Shown piece by piece: positions 8,966 to 17,761 of a stretch of DNA of 64,000 nucleotides. The translations under genes and the position numbers were made by a program. How positions within the stretch are numbered: the first letter of the stretch is position 1; each line of letters starts with the position of its first letter. Source of the stretch: Mesorhizobium sp. (lineage in GTDB: Bacteria; Pseudomonadota; Alphaproteobacteria; Rhizobiales; Rhizobiaceae); the NCBI GenBank assembly GCA_004020875.1, contig SAPZ01000006.1, positions 124,001-188,000 on the forward strand, written 5' to 3'. The notes below the pieces were generated by a model that was not told the DNA's origin, did not search any database, and was given only the letters and a program-made list of their open reading frames with translations.

Positions 8966-10096
8966 TCAGTTTTCTGGCTGACCGACCAGTGCGGCGTTGA
9001 GGCCGATCTCCGGCGTCTGTTCCGAAAAGATTGAGGCGAACCATCCGGGATTGCTGACCAGTGCCGGGTTGAAGGCATTGCATCCGGCCTTCATTTCCTC
9101 CCAGGTACCCTCCTCGCATAGCTTGACCGTCTCGCTGGTGACGACCGGTAGCGGCAGGATGGTCAGCTTCGGCACGTCCTTTCCTTCCAGCGCCTGGACA
9201 GCCAGTTTGAGCGCGAGAGCGCCCGAATAGGGCGGCGAAGCGTATGAAATGCGTGGCGCACCGAGCGGCGCGTAGGGTGGCGAGGCACCCTCGACCTTCG
9301 TGCTCTGGGGCAGCATCTGGATGCGCCCGCCATTCGCGCCCTCTCCTGCGCACGGTTTTAATTCGTTCGGCTTCTTGCCGGCTTCGAGCTGCATGGCGTT
9401 TGCGGTAAAACAGCCGACTTGCAGCCACAGCCCGTCGACGTCGTCCCAGCTGCGAGTGGCCAGGATCTTCGACAGTTCCGTGCGGGCGACCGCTTGGCTC
9501 CACATGCCGACCGCCTCGCCGACGATCTTGATATTGGGGTACTTGGCAAAGACCGCCTTGGCTGCCTTGGTGCGTTGGTCATCGACGGAGGTGCCCGGCA
9601 CACCGGTTAAGATGACGATATTGCCCTTACCACTGAGTTTCTTGACCAGCCATTCGGCGGTGACGCGGCCGGCCTCTTCCTGGTCAATGTGGATGTTGTA
9701 GGCGCAGGGCTCGGTGATCTCGGCATCGTAGGCGAACACCTTGACGCCCTTGTCGCAGGCATTCTTGACGACCTGATTGAGAGCCGTCGGCGAGATCGGG
9801 AAGATGACGATGGCTTTAGCGCCGGCCTGCACCATGGCATTGATTTGTTGAATCTGACGCTGTGCGTTGGGGCCGGCGACTTGGACCTGCAGGTCGACCT
9901 TATCGGCCATGCTCTTATGAGCGGCCATCGCTTTGACCATGTTGGCCGCCTCGGCTTGCCAGTCGTTGCCGATGAAGCTCATGCTCAGGTAAATCTTGTA
10001 CTTGTCGGCGGCCTCGGCCGCCGAGCCGGCGCAAGCTGCGGACGCGACAAGGCCCGCCATCAGCGCAATGCGCCGGGCTATCGAAACGATACCCAT
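8966..10096 (-). CDS. Sugar ABC transporter substrate-binding protein (periplasmic, type I fold)
   Basis: 376 residues with a Sec signal peptide (MGIVSIARRIALMAGLVAS, cleavage likely after AEA near residue 29). The mature protein has the family 1 periplasmic-binding signature: YLSMSFIGNDWQ, VAGPNAQRQIQQI, AIVIFPISPTALNQVV and HIDQEEAGRVTAEW. It is first in the leftward operon, 71 bp before the ATPase. Upstream lies a 160-bp divergent region with a palindromic operator candidate and the GntR regulator gene. Ligand class (pentose, hexose, polyol or lactone) cannot be told from the sequence alone. Confidence 0.93.
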   Translation of the reverse strand: MGIVSIARRIALMAGLVASAACAGSAAEAADKYKIYLSMSFIGNDWQAEAANMVKAMAAHKSMADKVDLQVQVAGPNAQRQIQQINAMVQAGAKAIVIFPISPTALNQVVKNACDKGVKVFAYDAEITEPCAYNIHIDQEEAGRVTAEWLVKKLSGKGNIVILTGVPGTSVDDQRTKAAKAVFAKYPNIKIVGEAVGMWSQAVARTELSKILATRSWDDVDGLWLQVGCFTANAMQLEAGKKPNELKPCAGEGANGGRIQMLPQSTKVEGASPPYAPLGAPRISYASPPYSGALALKLAVQALEGKDVPKLTILPLPVVTSETVKLCEEGTWEEMKAGCNAFNPALVSNPGWFASIFSEQTPEIGLNAALVGQPEN

Positions 10097-10169
10097 CAGA
10101 AACTCCTCCCAGAGAATGTCGGATGCCTCCCAAGCGGGGTCCGCTTGCCATCCGATGGCGCCGACCGTA

Positions 10170-10197
10170 TCATCTTTTGATCAAAGATCAATGATGA
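10170..10197. promoter_or_regulatory. Palindromic operator candidate between sugar operon and GntR gene
   Basis: The core is TTGATC-AAA-GATCAA (10177-10191), a perfect inverted repeat, nested in outer arms TCATC (10170-10174) and GATGA (10193-10197). It is 74 bp upstream of the binding-protein start and about 90 bp from the GntR start, in the only divergent promoter region of the cluster. Its size and symmetry suit a GntR/FadR-type dimer. Binding by the adjacent regulator is inference. Confidence 0.6.
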
Positions 10198-10284
10198 AAG
10201 GCAGGCGACCGCAGGCTTGACAGGAGGCTGTGGCGGCGCCATTGCGCTCAAGGACAGGTGCCCAATGGGGCGAGGCAAGGTCGG

Positions 10285-10965
10285 ATGACGATGACAGCCT
10301 TTTGGCGGCAGGGTGCAGAAATCGCGCCGCTGTCACGGGATACACTGCAGGACCGCGTCTTCCGGCAGGTCACTGAGCTCATCCTCGACGGCAGCATCGT
10401 GCCCGGGGAGATGGTCACCGTGCAAAGCCTCGCCGACGCCTTCGGGGTTAGCCCGATGCCGGTGCGCGAAGCGTTGCGTCGGTTGACCGCGGCCAATGCG
10501 CTGACAGTCGTTTCAGGACGCTCGATCGGCATTCCGCCACTGAGCCGTTCCCGCCTCACGGATCTTAGAAACGTGCGGTTCGAAATCGAGGCAATTGCCG
10601 CTGCCTGGGCCGCCGAGCGCCGCAAGGACCACGTTCTGGCGGAAATCCAGCCACACCTTCAGGCGCTCGAGAACGCAAATGCTGCGGGCGATGTGAAGGC
10701 ATACTTGCGCGCCAACCACGCCTTCCATTTCACCATCTACCGCGCGGCAGAATCCGACAATCTTTTGAAGATCATAGAGAATCTTTGGCTCCAGATCAGC
10801 CCGTACTTCAATATGCTGCATGCATCTGGCAACTACTCGACCGCGAACGAACAGCACCAAGCCATGTTTGGAGCCCTTCGCGACAGCGACAGTGCATCCA
10901 TCAAGAAAGCCGTCCAAGCAGATATCGACGCCGCCTATCGGGTGCTCATGGGTCTCTTAAACTGA
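10285..10965 (+). CDS. GntR family transcriptional regulator (FCD/FadR subfamily)
   Basis: 226 residues: an N-terminal winged helix-turn-helix (about residues 15-80: VFRQVTELILDGSIVPGEMV, LADAFGVSPMPVREALRRL) followed by an all-helical FCD ligand domain with FEIEAIAAAWAAE, NHAFHFTIYRAAE and the late EQHQAMFGAL histidine. FCD proteins usually bind a small carboxylate or sugar acid, often through a metal. The ATG at 10285 has GAGG about 9 bp upstream; a GTG at 10258 adding nine residues is possible. Divergent to the sugar transporter and degradation operon, which it probably represses until an intermediate of the pathway binds. Confidence 0.9.
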   Translation: MTMTAFWRQGAEIAPLSRDTLQDRVFRQVTELILDGSIVPGEMVTVQSLADAFGVSPMPVREALRRLTAANALTVVSGRSIGIPPLSRSRLTDLRNVRFEIEAIAAAWAAERRKDHVLAEIQPHLQALENANAAGDVKAYLRANHAFHFTIYRAAESDNLLKIIENLWLQISPYFNMLHASGNYSTANEQHQAMFGALRDSDSASIKKAVQADIDAAYRVLMGLLN

Positions 10966-11237
10966 TAGCGCGAAAACCTGAACCCGCAGGGAGACGTTCA
11001 CCATTGCACGTTCTCGGCGGGGCTGTGGTGAGTTCTGGGCGGCGAAGGCTTGTCCACGGCAGAGACCTCAAAAAGCCTTGACTTCGAGCAAGAGCCGTTT
11101 GGCCAATCGCTTTCGGGTGCATGACCCGAAATACATCTCGGACGGGATTATGCGCAAATTGATGTAGTGCATTGTCCTTTGCACCCGGAAAGGACACGAG
11201 GCTCGCAGCCGGCCGCTCAAAAAGCAGCAGCGCGAAG

Positions 11238-12320
11238 TCAGTCCATCAAAACGTTGCGCTCTCGTATGGCGTTGCTGACGGCCTCGGTGACTTCGCGCGT
11301 GGTTGCCTTACCGCCGACATCGGGCGTCATTATGCCGGCTTCGCCAGCCCGCTCGATCGCGTGCATGAGCTGATCGGCTGCGCCCTGCTCGCCCAAGTGG
11401 CTGAGCATCTGCACCGCTGTGCAGAATGCGGCAATAGGGTTGGCAATGCCTTTGCCGGCTATATCGAACGCCGCTCCGTGAATGGGTTCGAACATCGACG
11501 GGAAACGATTTTCGGGATCAATGTTGGCGGTAGGCGCAAGGCCAAGGCTTCCAGTCAACGCGCCTGCGAGATCTGAAAGCACGTCGGCATGCAGGTTGGT
11601 CGCCACGATCGTGTCGAGGCTCTGCGGTTTCAGCACCATCCGCGCAGTCATGGCATCCACCAGCATCTTGTCCCAGGTCACGTCGGGAAATTCGCGTGAC
11701 ACGTCCTCGGCGATCTCGTCCCACATCACCATGCCATGGCGCTGAGCGTTCGATTTAGTGACAACGGTCAAGAGTCTCCTCGGTCGGGACCGGGCCAACC
11801 GGAAGGCGTAGCGAATGATGCGCTCCACGCCGACGCGCGTGAAAACGGATACATCCATGCCAACTTCTTCCGGCAGGTCGCGATGCACGCGCCCGCCGGC
11901 TCCTGAATATTCACCCTCCGAATTCTCGCGCACAATCACCCAGTCCAGGTCGCCAGCCCGGACGTCACGCAACGGAGAAGCGATGCCCGGCAAGATCTTG
12001 CTCGGCCGCACGTTGGCGTATTGATTGAAACCCTGACAAATTTGCAGCCGCAGGCCCCAAAGCGTGACGTGGTCGGATACGTCGACGGCGCCGACCGCGC
12101 CAAAATAGATTGCGTCGAATTTCTCGAGCCGTTCCAGCCCATCCTCCGGCATCATGACGCCATTGCGCTTGTAATAGTCTGATCCCCAGTCGAAGTGGCT
12201 GAATTCCAGCTTGAGGTCGCCGCGCCGATCGGCCAGCACCTGGAGCACAGTGATGCCGGCATTAATAACTTCTGGGCCAATTCCGTCTGCAGGAATTGCG
12301 GCAATCGAATATTCGCGCAC
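11238..12320 (-). CDS. Tartrate dehydrogenase/decarboxylase-like, isocitrate/isopropylmalate dehydrogenase family
   Basis: 360 residues starting YSIAAIPADGIGPEV, with the FGAVG segment, the arginine-containing substrate loop, VRENSEGEYSG, TVVTKSNAQRHGMVMWDE and the C-terminal NLHADVLSDLAGALTGSLG with Mg-binding aspartates, ending in FEPIHGAAFDIAGKG. This places it in the metal- and NAD-dependent beta-decarboxylating dehydrogenases; NSEGEYSG suits tartrate/D-malate members better than isopropylmalate enzymes. The start is a GTG at 12320, with GGAGAT 6-7 bp before it; there is no suitable ATG. It lies 53 bp after an SDR gene in the same direction. It probably oxidises a 2-hydroxy diacid such as tartrate or malate. 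Confidence 0.85.
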   Translation of the reverse strand: MREYSIAAIPADGIGPEVINAGITVLQVLADRRGDLKLEFSHFDWGSDYYKRNGVMMPEDGLERLEKFDAIYFGAVGAVDVSDHVTLWGLRLQICQGFNQYANVRPSKILPGIASPLRDVRAGDLDWVIVRENSEGEYSGAGGRVHRDLPEEVGMDVSVFTRVGVERIIRYAFRLARSRPRRLLTVVTKSNAQRHGMVMWDEIAEDVSREFPDVTWDKMLVDAMTARMVLKPQSLDTIVATNLHADVLSDLAGALTGSLGLAPTANIDPENRFPSMFEPIHGAAFDIAGKGIANPIAAFCTAVQMLSHLGEQGAADQLMHAIERAGEAGIMTPDVGGKATTREVTEAVSNAIRERNVLMD

Positions 12321-12373
12321 TGTCAATCTCCTTGGGACGCAAAGGCAATCCCCCCACCCGATTTTTCGTCCGG

Positions 12374-13156
12374 CTAAAGGCACACATAACCGCCATCGAT
12401 CACCAGTGCCGCGCCAGTCATATAGCGGGCGGCATCGCTGGCCAGATATACCGCCAGCGCGCCGAGGTCCTCGGGATCTCCCAACTTGCCCATCGGAATG
12501 GTCTGCACATAGGCCTCGATGATTTCCGGATTGTTCTGTGCCCAAAGCCTGTTCGGCTGGGTTGCGAAGATGCCAGGACAGATCGCGTTGACGGTTATTG
12601 CGTGCCGCGCCCAATCCACTGCGAGGCTTCGGGTCAGCATCAGCACTCCCGCTTTGGCCGTCTCGTAATGCCGGCCGTGGATGTTACGACCCGCTACCAT
12701 GGCGTTTATCGAGGCAAGGTTGATCACGCGTCCGCCCCGGCCCCGGCGGATCATCGCGCCGCCGATGTGCTTACAGCACAGAAAGGTCGAGGTCAGATTC
12801 AGGTCAACCAACGCCTTCCACTGGTCCAAGGGCATATCCTCGACAGGTACGTTTATCCGCCGCCCGCCGATATTGTTGACGAGGATGTCAAAGCCACCCT
12901 GCACGGACACCGCCTCAAGGCAGGCTGCTTCGCATGCCGAAGGATCGCTCATATCCGCAACGATAGTCGCGACCTTGCGGCCCAGCGCGCGGATGTCGGC
13001 TGCGGTCTCCTCCAGAGTTTCCACCGTGCGGCCGACCATCGTAATGTCGGCGCCAGCTTCGGCGAGCCCGAGGGCCATCTCCCGCCCGAGCCCCCGACTG
13101 CCGCCCGTGATGAACGCGCGCTTGCCACCAAGGCGAAGCCGATCAAATACGCCCAT
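12374..13156 (-). CDS. SDR family oxidoreductase (gluconate 5-dehydrogenase-like)
   Basis: A 260-residue classical SDR: GGSRGLGREMALGL cofactor loop, VNNIGGRR, the catalytic Ser in NLASINAMV, and YETAKAG with Tyr and Lys. The C-terminus has AALVIDGGYV. The cofactor region with GRT after the second strand suggests NADP use, though this is only a hint. It is the first gene of a two-gene leftward unit with the tartrate-type dehydrogenase. Its start lies about 460 bp from the oppositely directed aldehyde dehydrogenase, so the three could be coregulated from that region. Substrate is likely a sugar acid or polyol; no specific assignment is possible. Confidence 0.87.
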   Translation of the reverse strand: MGVFDRLRLGGKRAFITGGSRGLGREMALGLAEAGADITMVGRTVETLEETAADIRALGRKVATIVADMSDPSACEAACLEAVSVQGGFDILVNNIGGRRINVPVEDMPLDQWKALVDLNLTSTFLCCKHIGGAMIRRGRGGRVINLASINAMVAGRNIHGRHYETAKAGVLMLTRSLAVDWARHAITVNAICPGIFATQPNRLWAQNNPEIIEAYVQTIPMGKLGDPEDLGALAVYLASDAARYMTGAALVIDGGYVCL

Positions 13157-13617
13157 TGCTGTTGCACCTCACGCGCAGCCATCGAAATAGGATCGCTGCG
13201 CCTTGCTTACGCGACCTCGCACACGATGTTGAATGCCAAGCTCGGATATTCCCATGCATCTGCGGCATAGTGGCAGCAGTCGGTGTTAGGCCCTTTGTTG
13301 AATACATCAGCAAAGTCAGGGTGCCAGCGCGATAGGAGCGGACGGTTTTCGGCTATGTCGCCGCCGCCCAGCGGATCGGCCTTTTGCCGACGGTGGGACT
13401 GGACTTCCGGCAATAACCATCGCCGGAACCCGTCCTCGCCTCTTCTCCTGGCGCCCGCCACGGAAGGTTGGAACCGAATTGGTTCAGCAAGGGAGGTCCT
13501 TCGTGGGCGGATACCCTATTCCAAATTTACATCACGTCATCGACGAAAGACATTGGCCTCCTCGCCGTGCAAGACCTACCCTGGCATGTAATCAGCGAGC
13601 AAAAAATCGGGTGCACC
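13157..13617. other. Long divergent intergenic region, no convincing gene
   Basis: 461 bases between the leftward SDR and the rightward aldehyde dehydrogenase. An 84-codon leftward frame (13207-13461) has no recognisable domain and no clear ribosome site, so I do not call it. The segment 13471-13485 contains an inverted repeat GAACC-GAATT-GGTTC that could be an operator. Promoters for both directions are expected here, but no clear -35/-10 pair stands out. Confidence 0.4.
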
Positions 13618-15060
13618 GTGGTTGCGGAAATTCGACCTTACTGGCGAAACTTTATTGACGGTGAATGGCTGGATAGTTCGGATGGGCGCTCGATCCCGAT
13701 CGTCGACCCAGGCAATGGGAAGCTCATCTCCAGGGTTGCGTGCGGGGGAGCCGTTGAGATTGACCTGGCGGTCGCCGCGGCAAGGCGTTGCTTCCAGGAA
13801 CGCCGGCTTCAGTCACTGACGCCCGCGGCTCGAGGCGAACTGATGTTTGCGATTGCCGGGGAGCTCGAAACCCTCGCCGATGAAATCGCGGAGTTGGAAA
13901 TCCACGACAACGGCAAGACACGCGCCGCCGGCTACAACGAGGTGAAGCTCACCCAACGCTATCTTCGCTATTACGGCGGCATGGCCGACAAGCTGGAGGG
14001 ACGGCAGATCCCGCTCGGAGACAACATCGTCGATTATACGATCAGAATGCCGTACGGGGTTTCCGCCCAGATCGTGCCCTGGAATGGACCGCTTCCGGTG
14101 GGGGCTCGATCTATCGCCTGCGCAGTGGTTACAGGCAACACAGTGGTGCTGAAGTCGCCGGAAGATTCTCCCCTCAGCCTGTTCGTGTTAGCGCAAGCCT
14201 GCGAACGCGCAGGCGTCCCCAAGGGTGCCGTCAACATCGTTTGCGGATATGGCTCCGAGGCGGGTGCAGCTCTCGTTTCGCATAAGGATATAGACCACAT
14301 CGTCTTCACCGGCTCAGTGGCAACGGGAAAGAGCGTGTTACGCGCGGCGGCGGAGCGGGTTATCCCGTGCGTGATGGAACTTGGTGGCAAATCGGCCGCC
14401 GTTGCCTATGCAGACGCAGACCTTGACAATGCGGCGCGCAACGTCGCCCGCGGGATACTGCATCATGCCGGCCAAATATGTTCAGCCGCCTCACGGCTTG
14501 TGGCGCATCGTTCGATCGTCGGGCCGTTAGTCGAGAAGCTCAAGGCCGAGGCAGCTCGACGCACTGTCGGCCCGGGAGCTGAAGACTGCGATATGGGACC
14601 CGTGATTTCTGAGCGCCAACTGCAGCGCATCGAGGCATTGTGCGAGGTTGGAGTTGCCGAAGGAGCCACCCTGGCGACGGGCGGGAAGCGGCTGGAGCGC
14701 GAGGGCTTTTTCTTACCGCCAACGATTTTCACTGACGTTCGGCCAGATATGCGCATCGCGCAGGAGGAATTTTTCGGACCGGTCCTGGTTGTTATCCCGT
14801 TTGACACCCCCGAAGAAGCTATCGCAATTGCCAACGGCACCGACTATGGGCTCGCGGCTGGGATCTTCACCCGTGACCTCAAACTGGCGCTTTGGACGGC
14901 CGATCGCCTCGTTGCCGGCCAGGTCTATGTCAATGACTGGTGGGTAGGTGGTGTCGAAACGCCCTTTGGCGGGACGCGACGTTCCGGCTATGGTCGAGAA
15001 AAAGGCCAGGAAGCTCTTTTGGGCTATGTGCAGACCAAGAATGTCGGGATCAAGCTGTAA
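13618..15060 (+). CDS. Aldehyde dehydrogenase family protein
   Basis: About 480 residues of the NAD(P)-dependent ALDH superfamily. Visible are the oxyanion and cofactor segments IVPWNGPLP and VVLKSPEDSPLS, FTGSVATGKSV, the general base Glu in MELGGKSAA, the nucleophile Cys in AGQICSAASR, the EEFFGPV motif and the C-terminal PFGGTRRSGYGREKG. The start is uncertain: GTG at 13618 gives normal family length but has no strong ribosome site; further upstream in-frame codons are possible. It follows a long divergent region and precedes the LysR gene by 122 bp. It likely oxidises an aldehyde from sugar or amine catabolism, possibly with the divergent dehydrogenases. Confidence 0.85.
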   Translation: MVAEIRPYWRNFIDGEWLDSSDGRSIPIVDPGNGKLISRVACGGAVEIDLAVAAARRCFQERRLQSLTPAARGELMFAIAGELETLADEIAELEIHDNGKTRAAGYNEVKLTQRYLRYYGGMADKLEGRQIPLGDNIVDYTIRMPYGVSAQIVPWNGPLPVGARSIACAVVTGNTVVLKSPEDSPLSLFVLAQACERAGVPKGAVNIVCGYGSEAGAALVSHKDIDHIVFTGSVATGKSVLRAAAERVIPCVMELGGKSAAVAYADADLDNAARNVARGILHHAGQICSAASRLVAHRSIVGPLVEKLKAEAARRTVGPGAEDCDMGPVISERQLQRIEALCEVGVAEGATLATGGKRLEREGFFLPPTIFTDVRPDMRIAQEEFFGPVLVVIPFDTPEEAIAIANGTDYGLAAGIFTRDLKLALWTADRLVAGQVYVNDWWVGGVETPFGGTRRSGYGREKGQEALLGYVQTKNVGIKL

Positions 15061-15182
15061 GAAATCGCCGAGCTTTCCGGCCGGTGCGCCTTAGGCATGA
15101 CGGGCAAGGACGCCATCACTTGGCTGGACATGCCTTTCGTTTTGACAATACTGCGACCAAAAGCAAGTGACCGGGGTGCGAA

Positions 15183-16118
15183 ATGGAAAGCCGTTGGCTT
15201 GAGGACTTTCTCAGCCTGGTGGACACTCGAAATTTCTCCCGATCGGCCGAGGCGCGATACACAACCCAACCGGCTTTCAGCCGACGTATCAAGAGCCTGG
15301 AGGATTGGGTCGGCGCCAAGCTCTTTGATCGGACCACCCAACCGATCAGTCTGACGCCCTCGGGCGAACGGTTCCGGCCTGTCGCCGAGGAGGTCCTTAG
15401 AAGACTCCTTCAAGGACGTGAGGATGCACGCCGGGTCGGTGAGACTTCGGCCAATCTGATCCGCTTTTCTGCCACGCACAGCCTTTCACTGACCTTCTTC
15501 CCCAGCTGGATCAGGTCGATCGAGGCCAAGACCCATACCCTCAACATCAGGCTGGATTCGTGTCAGTTCAACGATTGCATGCAGTCGCTGATCAAGGGTG
15601 AGTCCCATTTTGCCATCAGTCACGCTCACCCGCAGGTAGAGATGAATTTGCCCCCGATGCACTTCACCTCGAAGCTTGTCGGCACCGACCGCCTGTTGCC
15701 CGTTACACTACCCGATTCCGCCGGCTCCCCTCTAGATAAACTTCCTGGCACGGAGGACGAGCCCGTTCATTATCTAGCCTATACCGAGACGTCTGCGATC
15801 GGGCAGGCTGTCGAACACATGATCAACAATGTGGAAGAACCGGTCTATCTGGATAAGGTTTTCGTCAGCCAGTTGGCGGCTGTGCTCAAAACGCTAAGCC
15901 GCGAGGGACGAGGCATGGCTTGGCTTCCCGAGAGCAATATCTCGGACGAACTTGCATCCGGCAGCCTTGTGTTGGCCGGCGGCGAGAAATGGTTCATCCC
16001 CGTTGAAATCCGGATCTTCCGCTCGCGCGAGCGGCTGCCCGCGATGGCAGAAGAGTTGTGGTCCATCCTGGAGGGTGAGGCCGTGCCGGCAGACGCCCCC
16101 TCACCCGAGAACTGCTGA
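15183..16118 (+). CDS. LysR family transcriptional regulator, HypT/YjiE-like
   Basis: 311 residues. The N-terminal winged helix (WLEDFLSLVDTRNFSRSAE, TQPAFSRRIKSLEDWVG) closely resembles the remembered start of E. coli HypT (YjiE), a LysR protein with a TQPAFSRRI recognition helix. The C-terminal effector domain (about residues 90-295) is complete. The ATG at 15183 lacks a strong ribosome site but fits the family N-terminus exactly. It precedes the M81 peptidase and DSD1-type enzyme in the same direction, 93 bp ahead, and probably regulates them. Whether it senses hypochlorite or methionine oxidation like HypT cannot be told; the resemblance may be limited to the DNA-binding domain. Confidence 0.88.
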   Translation: MESRWLEDFLSLVDTRNFSRSAEARYTTQPAFSRRIKSLEDWVGAKLFDRTTQPISLTPSGERFRPVAEEVLRRLLQGREDARRVGETSANLIRFSATHSLSLTFFPSWIRSIEAKTHTLNIRLDSCQFNDCMQSLIKGESHFAISHAHPQVEMNLPPMHFTSKLVGTDRLLPVTLPDSAGSPLDKLPGTEDEPVHYLAYTETSAIGQAVEHMINNVEEPVYLDKVFVSQLAAVLKTLSREGRGMAWLPESNISDELASGSLVLAGGEKWFIPVEIRIFRSRERLPAMAEELWSILEGEAVPADAPSPENC

Positions 16119-16211
16119 TACCCCTCACGCATCGAACAAGGCCAAGCTTGCATTGGAGGAGGCCGATATACCGGTCTATCCTTTCTACAGGTGCAAGAGA
16201 GGGCCCGGTCT

Positions 16212-17732
16212 ATGTTTCGAAAAAAGAAAATCGCCCTTTTGGGACTTATGCTTGAGAGCAACAGCTTCGCTCCGGTAACTGGGCGCGACGATTTTCTTAG
16301 CCGGCTCTACGTGGCCGGCCTCGAAATGGCCGAGGAGCTCCGTAAGGACGAATCGAAGATCCCCGCGGAAATGCACAGCTTCTGCGCCACGATGGACAGA
16401 TCTGTCGAATGGGAAGCCGCTCCGATACTGATCGGCCTAGTTGAGGCAGGTGGACCGATCGACCATGACTTCTTCGCCCAGACCTTGGAAGACATGAAAG
16501 CTAGGCTCGAAGCGGCAATGCCGCTCGACGGGGTGTACATATGCAACCACGGCGCCATGATCACGACACGGGACCGAGATCCCGACGGCGAGATTTTCGA
16601 AATGACCCGCTCCGTGGTCGGCAAGGACTGCCCGATCGTGGCCACTCTCGATCTTCATGGAAACGTCTCCGATCGGATGGTTGCGGCAGTCAATCTGGTA
16701 GTGGCCTACCAGACCAACCCGCATGTCGACATGGTAGCTCGTGGTCGCGAGGCGGCTTTTGCAATGAGCTCCATGCTTTCTGGATTGCGACCGGCGTCTG
16801 CAATCATCCGTCTGCCAGTTTGCCCGCCGACCGTGACGCTTCTCACCGACAAGGGACCCTACGCGGATTTGATGAGATACGGCCAGGCCAGGTCCGGCGG
16901 GGAGATCATGAACGTTTCGATACTCGGCGGTTTTGCCTATGCCGACACCGCAAAGAACGGCCTGTGCATCATCGTGACCGCCCGCAGCGACCACGCCCTC
17001 GCCGAAGCGGTAGCCCGGGACATTGCAGAATTTGCCTGGCGTGACTACCGGCGCTATGACCCACACCTTACCCCGCTCGACGAGGCGGTGGCAAAGGCGG
17101 TTGCGGCTGGACAAGATCCGAGCCTCCCAGCCGTCATCCTCGCCGATGTCGCCGACAACCCCGGCGGCGGCGCGAACGGCAACACGACATGGCTTCTCGA
17201 AGCATTGATCAAGGCGCGAGCCAATGGAGCCGCGCTTGGCATTTTCAATGATCCGGCGCTGGCGCGAGAGGCCATGGAATTGGGAGAAGGCGCTCGGTTC
17301 CGGGCGGTCTTCAACCGGGTTGAGCCAGACAAGTTTTCCCGCCGATTTGAAGCCAATGCGACCGTGATGCGGATCCGCGATGGCGACTGTGTCGGCCGAC
17401 GGGGCTTCTACGCCAGTCGCAGGCTCGATCTCGGCACGACAGTGCTTCTCGACGTCGAAGGCGTGAAGGTTGTCGTCATTTCCATACGTACGCAGTGTGC
17501 CGACCCGGTCTTCTTCGAGATGATGGGGATCGACATCGGCAAGGCGCGTTCAATCGTTGTAAAATCACGTGGCCATTTCCGTGCCGGCTTTGACGAATTC
17601 TTCGGACCAGACCAGGTGATCGAGGTGGACGCGCCCGGCCTGTCATCTCCGGTTCTGACACGTTTCGATTTTAAGTTCTTGCCGCGTCCGATTTTCCCGA
17701 TCGATCGCGACGTTGTGTGGCCACGCGCCTGA
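16212..17732 (+). CDS. M81 family metallopeptidase (MlrC/DUF1485-like)
   Basis: 506 residues of the MlrC (microcystinase C) family. The N-terminal domain has LGLMLESNSFAP, YICNHGAMITT, ATLDLHGNVSD and YQTNPHVDM, which contain the Asp/His zinc-ligand positions of the family; the C-terminal MlrC domain has ADVADNPGGGANGNTTW. Family members cleave small linear or isopeptide substrates and are often found next to D-amino-acid enzymes. The ATG at 16212 is preferred over a GTG at 16191 because AGAGAGGG lies about 8 bp upstream. The next gene, a DSD1-type enzyme, begins 29 bp downstream, so the two probably share a transcript and pathway. Substrate unknown. Confidence 0.9.
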   Translation: MFRKKKIALLGLMLESNSFAPVTGRDDFLSRLYVAGLEMAEELRKDESKIPAEMHSFCATMDRSVEWEAAPILIGLVEAGGPIDHDFFAQTLEDMKARLEAAMPLDGVYICNHGAMITTRDRDPDGEIFEMTRSVVGKDCPIVATLDLHGNVSDRMVAAVNLVVAYQTNPHVDMVARGREAAFAMSSMLSGLRPASAIIRLPVCPPTVTLLTDKGPYADLMRYGQARSGGEIMNVSILGGFAYADTAKNGLCIIVTARSDHALAEAVARDIAEFAWRDYRRYDPHLTPLDEAVAKAVAAGQDPSLPAVILADVADNPGGGANGNTTWLLEALIKARANGAALGIFNDPALAREAMELGEGARFRAVFNRVEPDKFSRRFEANATVMRIRDGDCVGRRGFYASRRLDLGTTVLLDVEGVKVVVISIRTQCADPVFFEMMGIDIGKARSIVVKSRGHFRAGFDEFFGPDQVIEVDAPGLSSPVLTRFDFKFLPRPIFPIDRDVVWPRA

Positions 17733-17761
17733 AATCCCACGCGAATCGCACAAGTGAAACC

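Noticed and set aside
7485-8981. A 498-codon plus-strand frame opposite the RbsA-type ATPase
   Set aside because: Antisense shadow of a complete double ATPase; no recognisable domain.
13207-13461. An 84-codon minus-strand frame in the long divergent region
   Set aside because: No ribosome site, no domain and atypical composition; not called as a gene.
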